6,079 bases of DNA, from assembly GCA_903860855.1 (NCBI GenBank), contig CAIOSF010000122.1:1-6079 (forward strand). Direction: 5' to 3'. This DNA is from an uncultured Alphaproteobacteria bacterium. GTDB lineage: Bacteria; Pseudomonadota; Alphaproteobacteria; Rickettsiales; Midichloriaceae. Shown in pieces: positions 1-5,903 of this stretch. The position numbers were made by a program, and so were the translations under genes. Numbering within the stretch: the first letter of the stretch is position 1; every line of letters starts with the position of its first letter. The notes below the pieces were generated by a model, which saw nothing but the letters and a program-made list of their open reading frames with translations, was not told the origin of the DNA and did not search any database.

Positions 1-1
1 A

Positions 2-844
2 GAACTGACGGCTGTGACGAATACAGTGGGAGCTCAAACTTTAACATTCACTCAAACAACTGCTGGTGCTTATAATATCCTTTGTACGACAACTGATGGC
101 TGTGGCCTTACAGGAACAGCAAACCTGCCAATCACTGTAAATGCTGATACTGCTCCAACCATTGCGGGAACTCCTACTGCTAGTGTACAAGCTGGGAATG
201 GTGGGGCCCTTGGTTTCACTTTAACTGATCCAGATTGCGGCCAGACTTTGACCACCACATGCTCAGTTACCGCTCGTCCTGATGGATCAGCGACGGCAGA
301 AGCCAATGATCCGGTGCTGATCGGGCTATCCTCTCAAGCAACTCCAGCAAGCGGTGCAACTGCATCGGTGGCATTTACAACAACAACTGCTGCTTTAGTT
401 GGAGATTATACCATATCGTGCACGGTTTCCGATAGCTCACTAAGTAACACAGCTACAGAAACTATTACTATTCAAAATCCTCCGACCATTACAATGAACA
501 CGCCAACCACTATGATCACTGCTGGTGGGACAGAGACTTTGAGTCTCACTATAGGAGATGTTAATATAGGTCAGATTTTGACTCCAACTTGCGTATTTAC
601 CACCGATGCAACGGGAACAACCGTGATAGCGCCTCAGCCTACCGGGCTAAGCTTTGCTATACTCCAAGCACATTTACAACCGTATCAGGGACAACTTCAA
701 CTTCTGTATCGGCCGCCATCAAGGCCACTGCTGCAGCAACTCCAGGTACTTACTATGCCCAATGCTCAATTACCGATAGTTATCCAGCAGGAACAATTTT
801 GTTTACGGCTACTGCAACTAATATCGATACGATCACGTTATTAG
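2..844 (+). CDS. Ig-like repeat surface/secreted protein, 5' part (no start in window, frameshifted)
   Basis: This is the left-truncated start of a Thr/Ser/Ala-rich repeat protein. The frame is open from base 2, so the true start lies outside the window; the GTG at 14 has no special support. Residues counted from 14 show the end of one Ig-like unit, a full unit (about 55-164) and the first half of a third (about 165-214). Recurrent signatures are GQTLTTTCSV and G-x-Y-x-x-x-C-x-x-x-D. In the full unit, C83 and C136 are placed like the B- and F-strand cysteines of an Ig fold. Repeat homology stops at about 655; the rest of this frame to 844 is out-of-frame sequence rich in Gln and Leu. The homology continues without a gap in frame 1, as if one base had been lost near 655-658. 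A role in adhesion or surface structure is inference from composition and fold. No signal peptide is visible because the N-terminus is missing. Confidence 0.65.
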   Translation, partial: ELTAVTNTVGAQTLTFTQTTAGAYNILCTTTDGCGLTGTANLPITVNADTAPTIAGTPTASVQAGNGGALGFTLTDPDCGQTLTTTCSVTARPDGSATAEANDPVLIGLSSQATPASGATASVAFTTTTAALVGDYTISCTVSDSSLSNTATETITIQNPPTITMNTPTTMITAGGTETLSLTIGDVNIGQILTPTCVFTTDATGTTVIAPQPTGLSFAILQAHLQPYQGQLQLLYRPPSRPLLQQLQVLTMPNAQLPIVIQQEQFCLRLLQLISIRSRY

Positions 845-1725
845 CTGACAATAACTCCACTCCATTCATTACATCAAACGGATCTGCAACAGTTGCTGCT
901 GGAGGCAGCGGTACTCTTAATTTTATCGTAACTGATTTAAATTATGGCTTGACTATCACCACAACCTGCTCAGTCATTACTCCATCAGGAGATGTATTTC
1001 CTCCAGTACTTAGCTTACCAGCAACAGCTATAAGTATCCAGAATAGTGTTACTATACCTGTGTCATTTACAACACAAGCCGGTACCACACCTGATACCTA
1101 CACTGTGTCCTGCTTCGCATCGGATGGATTTGCTAATACAAACCCCGCAGCGACCACTACCATTACCGTAACTTCCGATACCACTCCAACTATTATAGGT
1201 GGAGCTCTTTCTTTCAGTATAACTGATCCTGATTTTGGTCAGACTTTGACCACCATATGTTCAGTTACGACTCGCCCAGCAGGAGCATTGCCAGCTAATG
1301 ATCCAGTTTTAGCTCAGCCGCCAACCTATCCAGCTCCGGCAAATGCTCAGGCCGTGTCAATGCCATTCACAATGGGAGCTGCTACAGAATCAGGTGTCTA
1401 TACCGCATCCTGCGCAACTAGTGATGGAATTTCTACCAGTGCAGCGGCAACTGATCAGCTTACTGTTTTTGGTCTGACCATTGCGATGCAGCAGAGCTCT
1501 GTATTAGTACATAGTGGTAGCGGAATATTTAGCTTCACCATCGAAGAGACCCCTATAGGCCAGATCTTAACACCGACCTCATGGACCACTACATCAGGCT
1601 CGCCCACTACTACAGTTACAGCCACTATATCGGCCTCTACCACCGCCTTATACAGCCTCCCAACCACAATGCAGGTTATGATGTCTGTGCCTCAGGTAAC
1701 ACTGATTGCAGTGGTATTTGTGTAG
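589..1725 (+). CDS. Ig-like repeat protein, middle part (frame 1 continuation)
   Basis: This frame carries the repeat protein on after the slip near 655. Genuine repeat sequence begins at about 658 (residue 24 counted from the ATG at 589); the residues before that are out-of-frame sequence, so the ATG is probably not a real start. It contains the second half of one unit (C59), a full unit (about 98-204, C127 and C175), a shortened unit (about 205-300, C224 and C275) and the start of another (about 301-355). Each unit has the GxLTxTCS motif and most have the Y-T-x-S-C-x-x-S-D-G motif. The last unit has Ser-Trp where the first cysteine is expected, and repeat similarity fades at about 1650. The final 20 or so residues before the stop do not look like the family. 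The best reading is an internal fragment of one long gene rather than an independent protein. Confidence 0.6.
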   Translation: MRIYHRCNGNNRDSASAYRAKLCYTPSTFTTVSGTTSTSVSAAIKATAAATPGTYYAQCSITDSYPAGTILFTATATNIDTITLLADNNSTPFITSNGSATVAAGGSGTLNFIVTDLNYGLTITTTCSVITPSGDVFPPVLSLPATAISIQNSVTIPVSFTTQAGTTPDTYTVSCFASDGFANTNPAATTTITVTSDTTPTIIGGALSFSITDPDFGQTLTTICSVTTRPAGALPANDPVLAQPPTYPAPANAQAVSMPFTMGAATESGVYTASCATSDGISTSAAATDQLTVFGLTIAMQQSSVLVHSGSGIFSFTIEETPIGQILTPTSWTTTSGSPTTTVTATISASTTALYSLPTTMQVMMSVPQVTLIAVVFV

Positions 1726-1815
1726 AGTTATCGACTGATGCCAACAACTGTGGGAGCTGTGGTACAGTATGCGACGCCGCCCACCCCACCTTGCTCCGTC
1801 GGCACCTGTTTGTAA
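1671..1815 (+). pseudogene. Cys-rich NCGSCG (Stig1-like) motif fragment
   Basis: In frame 3, codons from 1671 to about 1785 spell a cysteine-rich motif of the form C-x6-C-x3-C-x9-C-x2-C-x3-C, with cysteine codons at 1686, 1707, 1719, 1749, 1758 and 1770. The central NNCGSCGTVC is characteristic. If one base is dropped in the C-rich run at 1777-1790, two further cysteines (1792, 1807) and a stop at 1813-1815 follow in frame 1, giving PPCSVGTC at the end. This eight-cysteine pattern resembles the Stig1-like repeats common in secreted proteins of myxobacteria and other Gram-negatives (family knowledge; no search run). The 95-residue open frame 1581-1868 contains it, but its first 30 codons overlap the Ig-like frame and are not family-like. 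No ribosome binding site of its own is visible. It is most likely a broken module of the surrounding gene, or the end of a neighbouring paralogue. Confidence 0.5.
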
Positions 1816-1864
1816 TTCGTAGCGATGACCTGAAGACGTCAGGAGTGATGGTTGGTTTGGGGGG

Positions 1865-3262
1865 ATGAACATCCTCGCTGCTCGCAGCGAGGATGGCTCA
1901 TTAACATGTTATACCTTAACTACGACATGCTCAGTTTCTTCCACACCTACGGGAGCAACTAATATTCCCACCCTGATCCAGCCCTCTGCCTTCTCAAGTC
2001 CAGTGACAAATCATATAACATCTGTGACATTTGCGACGGTGGAAGCAACTACCATTGGTAGCTATAACATATCATGCACGGTTAGTGATGGATTGCTCAC
2101 CAGTACTCCAGCAACTGATACCATAGTCGTAGCTCATCCGGTTATGACCATTGCCACAACCAGTGCCCCGACCATTGGTGCTGTTGGAAGCACCATACCG
2201 TTTACCTTTTATGTAACTGATTCATCAACAGGCATGACGATAACACCAACTTGCACCGTCACACCGGCAACTGGAGTGGTAACTGGTGCTACGATATTAA
2301 GCAGTGTATCACCATTAACGGCAACATCCAATGGAGGGAACGTTTCTTTTAATGTCATTCTGACCGCTCCAATCTCTCCATATGATATTGGTATTTATAC
2401 AATAAACTTTTCCGCGACTGATGGTGCTGGTGGTTCTACAACAACCCCTATATCCAATAACATTTCTATATATCAACCACCACAAATATATGGTGTGAGC
2501 AGTGGTGAGAGTTGGAGATCTAGTAATATAGATGCCATAACTAATGATGGTAAGCCCTACTATTATGCTGCTAATGACGAAGGTCAGTATCACCTAGATG
2601 CAAAAGTACTATGCAGTGGGGCTGTGTACCCTAGTGGTTTTTCAGCTCATAATTACATGTTAGCATATAGTACTACTAGTAGCGGAGCCATAACTTGGAG
2701 CGAGAATAGTACGCAGAGCTATACCCCAACCTCCATGCTCTACGGAATGTCCCTCTATACATCGGCTGGCTCTAACGTTACATTTACATGCTCTGATTTG
2801 GGTAACTCTCGAATACCCACTGTATCAGTTACTGCAAGTATAGCTGGTGCTGCAGGTGGTACTGGAAGTGCTTGGGAACATCCTTTAAGCATCTCTACTG
2901 CTGATGGCACAGGTGGAAGCAGTGGTAATGTCGATAGCAATGGTACCATAGTTACCAATAGCACAGTATCTGTTCATTATGGAGCCAATCTTACTGGTAT
3001 ATCGTGTAATCTGCATGCTGTTTCAACCAGTAATCCACCATCATCCTCTATCTATACCTATACTCTATCGGCAGCAAGAGGTACAATCAGTAATTGTATT
3101 AATAATGGTGTCATTAACAACGTCCTCAGCGGCTGTATTTATACCGCCCCTACCCATATAGCGGTTGCTCTGAATGACAGTAACGATATTGTTCTCTGTC
3201 ATATGAACGCAAATACAACTAACGTTATTTATAACGACTACGCCGTGATAAGCTTGAGTTAA
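1865..3262 (+). CDS. Ig-like repeat protein, 3' part with unrecognised C-terminal region
   Basis: This is the longest open piece of the repeat region (465 codons from the ATG at 1865) and it ends at a TAA. The ATG has no well-placed Shine-Dalgarno (AGGAG at 1841-1845 is 19 bases away), and the frame is open upstream to 1829, so this is probably not a native start. After about ten non-family residues encoded by a hairpin, the repeat restarts inside a unit: GSLT is joined directly to TLTTTCSV, so the usual eight to ten residues between them (ending in a Gly-Gln) are missing. Unit 1 has C22 and C71. Unit 2 (about 100-205) has C130 but Phe182 where the partner cysteine should be. From about 206 the sequence diverges: it is Ser/Thr/Asn/Tyr-rich, with C250, C309, C381, C411, C424 and C445 and a Gly-rich linker near 328-358. 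There is no outer-membrane barrel, LPxTG or transmembrane tail. It was probably the exported C-terminus of the same large protein; function unknown. Confidence 0.65.
   Translation: MNILAARSEDGSLTCYTLTTTCSVSSTPTGATNIPTLIQPSAFSSPVTNHITSVTFATVEATTIGSYNISCTVSDGLLTSTPATDTIVVAHPVMTIATTSAPTIGAVGSTIPFTFYVTDSSTGMTITPTCTVTPATGVVTGATILSSVSPLTATSNGGNVSFNVILTAPISPYDIGIYTINFSATDGAGGSTTTPISNNISIYQPPQIYGVSSGESWRSSNIDAITNDGKPYYYAANDEGQYHLDAKVLCSGAVYPSGFSAHNYMLAYSTTSSGAITWSENSTQSYTPTSMLYGMSLYTSAGSNVTFTCSDLGNSRIPTVSVTASIAGAAGGTGSAWEHPLSISTADGTGGSSGNVDSNGTIVTNSTVSVHYGANLTGISCNLHAVSTSNPPSSSIYTYTLSAARGTISNCINNGVINNVLSGCIYTAPTHIAVALNDSNDIVLCHMNANTTNVIYNDYAVISLS
1870..1895. repeat. Perfect GC-rich hairpin (11-12 bp arms)
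   Basis: CATCCTCGCTG (1870-1880) is followed by CTCG and then its exact reverse complement CAGCGAGGATG (1885-1895). One more C-G pair inside would make the arms 12 bp with a 2-base loop. It is more GC-rich than the sequence around it and lies exactly where repeat homology resumes after the disrupted segment. No T-run follows on either strand, so it does not look like an intrinsic terminator. It could be a palindromic element inserted in the coding sequence, a recombination scar, or a foldback assembly artefact. Confidence 0.7.
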
Positions 3263-3300
3263 CTTATACACTTTTGAGTAGACGCGACCTAGCCTTACTT

Positions 3301-4263
3301 CTACCTCGTCGCACTCATCATTTTCTTGAAGTGATAGTTTAGCTCTCCGCCGAAAATAAAGATAAAACTACAAAAATAGAAATACAGTAAACAAACCACT
3401 ACACCAGCGATACTCCCATATATCAGGTTTATTTGGGGGAATATTGTGATGTAATACTTAAATATTCTCGAAAAGACCCACCAACAAAGCAAAGTTGTCA
3501 TGGCTCCAGGAAATGTTTCGGCAAATCGTGGCTTAGTGCTTGGTAGAAAATAATAGAAATAAGCAGTTACCAGAAATGAAACCGAGAGGACAAGAGTGAA
3601 CCGCATCTCCTCGGTATCAAAGATCATATTGACTAATGGTGCGAATATCTTACGAATTGTCTCGTTTGTTATGATACTATGTAAAAATCCAATGATCGAA
3701 GGTAGGATTTCCAGTAGGAATACAGAGATAGTTGCGATCACAACTATGGCGATGAATTCAATAATGCTAAGTACTCTCCGAAAAATATAAGAAGGGGGTA
3801 TCATAATCCGATAGGCTCGATTCAAGACAGTGCGCAGTCCCTCAAATATTGAAGATGCCGTCCATACACCTCCTACAACAGCTAGAGTCAAGAAACTTTG
3901 GGGAGGGGTGGCACTAATTTCTTCAATACGTGGTTTTAGAGCTATGATGAAGCTCGACCACGGACCCTCGAATATCAAGCGAGTTAGGGCTGAGACTAGG
4001 ATAGCACTGTTTAAATACCATTTACCTAGCATTGATACGAGAAGGGAAAAGAAGACAAGGAATGGAAATATTGCCAACATCAGAAGGAAGGCTAAGTAGC
4101 CAGCATGCTCTATGCCATCGTGATTAATCGCATCGATGAGGGCGCGCCAGAAGCACAAAGCGATAGATCTTACTCGAAGCTTTGCGGGCTGCGTTGCCGT
4201 TCTGATGCTTGGATCGTCATACCTCCTCTTTAAACCTACTCTTTTAGGGCGTTTTCTTCTCAT
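3301..4263 (-). CDS. YihY/virulence factor BrkB family inner-membrane protein
   Basis: This is a complete 320-residue polytopic inner-membrane protein of the YihY/BrkB family (formerly mis-annotated as ribonuclease BN; the true biochemical role is not settled). The N-terminus is a basic cytoplasmic stretch (1-35, rich in Arg and Lys). About six hydrophobic segments follow, near 53-78, 122-140, 163-190, 221-240, 250-272 and 280-306. Family landmarks are AGYLAFLLMLAIFPF (54-68), FEGLRTVLNRAYR (140-152), FPGAMTTLLCWW (251-262) and YGSIAGVVVCLLYFY near 282-296, with the late GGELNYHF at 305-312. The order and spacing match full-length members. The ATG at 4263 is preceded by AGGA only 3 bases away, a weak ribosome binding site. 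It converges with the repeat-protein gene across 38 bases that contain no clear terminator, so read-through between the two is possible. The family call is secure; no specific function should be assigned. Confidence 0.9.
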   Translation of the reverse strand: MRRKRPKRVGLKRRYDDPSIRTATQPAKLRVRSIALCFWRALIDAINHDGIEHAGYLAFLLMLAIFPFLVFFSLLVSMLGKWYLNSAILVSALTRLIFEGPWSSFIIALKPRIEEISATPPQSFLTLAVVGGVWTASSIFEGLRTVLNRAYRIMIPPSYIFRRVLSIIEFIAIVVIATISVFLLEILPSIIGFLHSIITNETIRKIFAPLVNMIFDTEEMRFTLVLSVSFLVTAYFYYFLPSTKPRFAETFPGAMTTLLCWWVFSRIFKYYITIFPQINLIYGSIAGVVVCLLYFYFCSFIFIFGGELNYHFKKMMSATR

Positions 4264-4350
4264 ATATCCTATATCTGTGCTTAGTGCAAAATATTACATG
4301 ATATTTTTATCGTACACACTATGCGAACTATGCCTATATTACCTACCTTA

Positions 4351-4390
4351 GATAATACCTGAGTGTTCACTTGAAGGCTAGGGTATTATC
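4351..4390. repeat. Inverted repeat, 9-bp perfect arms, possible operator or attenuator
   Basis: GATAATACC (4351-4359) pairs exactly with GGTATTATC (4382-4390) across 22 bases. The spacer itself contains a small symmetric core, AGTGTTCACT (4362-4371). The element is about 90-130 bases upstream of the YihY start on the minus strand. It has no flanking T-run, so a regulator site or an RNA leader structure is more plausible than a terminator. No assigned regulator. Confidence 0.45.
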
Positions 4391-4586
4391 CCATCCCATC
4401 AGAGTGAAATAAATTGCTTTGAACTCAAAATAACTCTTGACCACTTGACCATGTGTCCTCGGTAAGATAGCTCAGCATCATCTGCACAACCTAGTAATGA
4501 GATGGGCATTACCAAAACAGCCAATACTATATAATATATCCTTCATTAGGAAGACATCGTTCGTGATGCAATTCGTTAATACTAGC

Positions 4587-4602
4587 TATTTTATATAAAA
4601 TA
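4587..4602. repeat. 16-bp perfect AT palindrome
   Basis: TATTTTATATAAAATA is its own reverse complement. It consists only of A and T in an AT-rich intergenic region, so chance is a real possibility. It lies between the YihY gene and the Ppx-like gene, downstream of the latter. Confidence 0.35.
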
Positions 4603-4663
4603 AACAATCAGCGGTTACGAAAAATTCAAAATCACCAACTGTAATTCACTAATAAATGTAAGC

Positions 4664-4683
4664 AAAAAAAACGGCCATTTGGC
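4664..4683 (-). terminator. Weak intrinsic terminator candidate after the Ppx-like gene
   Basis: Read on the minus strand, GCC-AAAT-GGC (4683-4674) is followed within two bases by eight T residues (4671-4664). It sits about 44 bases past the stop of the Ppx-like gene, the expected place for its terminator. The stem is only 3-4 bp, so the T-tract is the stronger half of the evidence. Confidence 0.4.
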
Positions 4684-4713
4684 AAGCGACGATCGTGGCA
4701 GCAGTAGTTAAAA

Positions 4714-4735
4714 GTTGAAACTTATATTATTCAAC
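4714..4735. repeat. Short inverted repeat spanning the stop of the Ppx-like gene
   Basis: GTTGAA (4714-4719) and TTCAAC (4730-4735) are perfect 6-bp arms with a 10-base loop; the stop codon (4727-4729) is in the loop. The same neighbourhood has an 8-bp direct repeat, GATCGTGG at 4691-4698 and 4737-4744. Both are short enough to be chance; the hairpin could help stabilise the mRNA 3' end. Confidence 0.3.
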
Positions 4736-5806
4736 AGATCGTGGATTCAGAGCAATATATGACATAACGTCATCCTCAGATATCCTCATACTATCAACAC
4801 CAAGACTAGTCATTATCCCATACAAAATTAACATAGCTGACTGAGATGAGAAGGCCACAGCATTCAGTAGTGGATATTTTTCATTAAGTTGCTCTTTACT
4901 AAGGTCACACATAGATTTTATCAAAGAACGTACTTCATCCCGAGTTATAACCTCCTTATCCAATCCCAGCTGCTTACGAACACCAACTTTCATCAAAACA
5001 CCTATACCTACTAGGTTTACATTGCCGTTTTCGATTTTTTGTGCAATATCGCGATTTTGGCTTATACTATTATGCCAGAGCTCATTTGAATAGTTAATCA
5101 CATCGTCTATTTCAGAACTATGGAAGAGAATTGGATTCTTAATATGCTCCCCTATAGTGACATCCACCTGATCTGGACGGAATTTAGCTAACAAGTGAAT
5201 AATGAATGTATCTGTACCATATGGTCCTTTATAGGCAAAATAATTCTCTCCTGTCACCCCAGATAATTGAGTACTACCACCTCCTATGTCTAAAACCAGC
5301 ATCTGATGACGATCTATGCCGTACTGACTAGCCTTACTCTCTATAGCTTTAAATGATAATATTCCTTCCTTTTCTTGTGAAAGGAACTGCATTTTGATGC
5401 CAAGCCCTCTTACCTTCTGCAACCATTCATCTGTATTATTAGCGTCCCTTGCCCAAGCCGTGGCAAAGCCAACACAGTGATTTTTGCGACAATCTATACC
5501 ATAGTGTTTCTGAAGCTCTTGCAGGACAGTCACACCTCTTTCCATACAGTCTTCCGGCAATAGATAGTTTTCACCATCGTGTATTAGGCAGTATCGATAG
5601 TTTTGATGTAAATGTTTGCCACTTCTGCTAAGAATAACCTTTTTACAGCTATCTACCGTATAAGCAGCACTCTTCGTAGCGCTTGACCCAATATCAAATA
5701 TGTAGCGCCTGTATATGCATTTTTCTTCAGCATCAGCTGAAGACAAGAGAATGGATAAAAGAAATAGACACGATATTACAATGCCAACAGTTGTATTTTT
5801 TGTCAT
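4727..5806 (-). CDS. Exported Ppx/GppA-like (GDA1/CD39-like) phosphohydrolase
   Basis: This is an ASKHA-superfamily phosphohydrolase that probably cleaves polyphosphate, (p)ppGpp-type or nucleoside phosphates outside the cytoplasm. Numbering from the longer start at 5866: phosphate-1 motif DIGSSATK (58-65), ATAWARDANN (135-144), QEKEG with the likely catalytic glutamate (164-168), DIGGGSTQ (193-200) and VGIGVLMK (286-293). The start at 5806 (residue 21) is preferred because it opens with a classic signal peptide: MTKNTT, a hydrophobic core (27-42) and an ADA/EE cleavage site after residue 46. The start at 5866 would put 20 polar residues in front. Neither start has a good Shine-Dalgarno. A TTGACA box read on the minus strand (5844-5839), with a poor -10 about 16 bases on, would also fit the shorter start. 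The mature part has seven cysteines (50, 74, 93, 107, 126, 131, 320), as expected for a periplasmic protein. It is divergent from the gene at 5909. The superfamily is clear; the substrate is not. Confidence 0.82.
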   Translation of the reverse strand: MTKNTTVGIVISCLFLLSILLSSADAEEKCIYRRYIFDIGSSATKSAAYTVDSCKKVILSRSGKHLHQNYRYCLIHDGENYLLPEDCMERGVTVLQELQKHYGIDCRKNHCVGFATAWARDANNTDEWLQKVRGLGIKMQFLSQEKEGILSFKAIESKASQYGIDRHQMLVLDIGGGSTQLSGVTGENYFAYKGPYGTDTFIIHLLAKFRPDQVDVTIGEHIKNPILFHSSEIDDVINYSNELWHNSISQNRDIAQKIENGNVNLVGIGVLMKVGVRKQLGLDKEVITRDEVRSLIKSMCDLSKEQLNEKYPLLNAVAFSSQSAMLILYGIMTSLGVDSMRISEDDVMSYIALNPRSVE

Positions 5807-5865
5807 AAGTTGATCAAATATTCGATGGTATTTTAAATTGTCAATGGTTGTAGTGGGGTGTATCA

Positions 5866-5871
5866 TATAAT
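5866..5871 (+). promoter_or_regulatory. Candidate -10 box (TATAAT) for the gene at 5909
   Basis: A perfect TATAAT lies 37 bases before the ATG at 5909, which would give a 5' leader of about 30 bases. No convincing -35 hexamer is found 15-18 bases upstream, so it is supported by the -10 match and position only. It overlaps the alternative ATG at 5866 of the divergent Ppx-like gene. Confidence 0.35.
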
Positions 5872-5898
5872 GGGTGCTGTTTCAAGTACATTGTAGTC

Positions 5899-5903
5899 AA
5901 AGG
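5899..5903 (+). promoter_or_regulatory. Ribosome binding site for the gene at 5909
   Basis: AAAGG sits 5 bases before the ATG at 5909. This is the best-spaced Shine-Dalgarno in the window and fixes the start of the partial gene. Confidence 0.5.

Larger units (their letters stand above)
2..3262 (+). repeat. Tandem Ig-like domain array (about 8 units, about 100 residues each)
   Basis: Across three frames the protein repeats about every 300-350 bases. Units begin near 2 (partial), 176, 506, 880, 1200, 1489 (incomplete), 1893 (5' part missing) and 2162; the region after about 2480 is too divergent to phase with confidence. The repeats are also visible in DNA: 223-281 and 1221-1279 match at 49 of 59 positions, which suggests fairly recent unit duplication or gene conversion. 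The unit starting near 1200 lacks about 11 residues present in the unit starting near 176 (the stretch between PTIA and GGAL), an in-frame loss. Paired cysteines in most units suggest disulfide-bonded Ig-like folds outside the cytoplasm. Confidence 0.6.
4264..4726. other. 463-base intergenic region with inverted repeats, no convincing gene
   Basis: No open frame here has family-like sequence or a ribosome binding site. A 33-codon frame at 4497-4598 (+) lacks a Shine-Dalgarno, and the open frame ending at 4351 (+) mostly lies opposite the YihY gene. The stretch is AT-rich and carries three symmetric elements listed separately. It must hold the promoter of the YihY gene (minus strand, upstream of 4263), but no pair of good -35 and -10 boxes stands out; TATCAT at about 4299-4304 read on the minus strand is the best -10-like hexamer. 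No tRNA, CRISPR or riboswitch was recognised. Confidence 0.5.

Noticed and set aside
70..306. Minus-strand open frame opposite the repeat protein
   Set aside because: The + strand carries the repeated, homologous protein sequence; similar minus-strand frames at 1455-1667, 2315-2593 and 2755-2964 are also shadows.
640..670. Programmed ribosomal frameshift at the 655 slip
   Set aside because: No X-XXY-YYZ type slippery heptamer or convincing downstream structure, and further frame changes later in the gene make random indels the simpler explanation.
1841..1867. AGGAG (1841-1845) as ribosome binding site for the ATG at 1865
   Set aside because: The spacing of 19 bases is too long, and the ATG at the right side (1848) leads to a 6-codon frame ending at 1868.
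2900..3262. Autotransporter barrel at the C-terminus of the repeat protein
   Set aside because: No alternating amphipathic strands and no terminal aromatic residue; the protein ends in VISLS.
1..3262. CRISPR array
   Set aside because: The repetition is protein-level with a period of about 300 bases; there are no short identical repeats with unique spacers.
3263..3300. Bidirectional terminator between the convergent genes
   Set aside because: No stem of useful length and no T- or A-tract in the 38-base gap.
3830..4099. 89-codon open frame on the + strand inside the YihY gene
   Set aside because: Antisense shadow of conserved YihY coding sequence.
4136..4351. 71-codon open frame on the + strand
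   Set aside because: Mostly antisense to the first third of the YihY gene, whose family motifs are clear; no Shine-Dalgarno.
4461..4530. tRNA-like box A (TAGCTCAG at 4468-4475)
   Set aside because: No D-loop continuation, no anticodon stem and no GGTTCGA-type box B at the right distance; no acceptor stem can be paired.
4497..4598. 33-codon open frame on the + strand
   Set aside because: No ribosome binding site, no recognisable protein character, AT-rich intergenic sequence.
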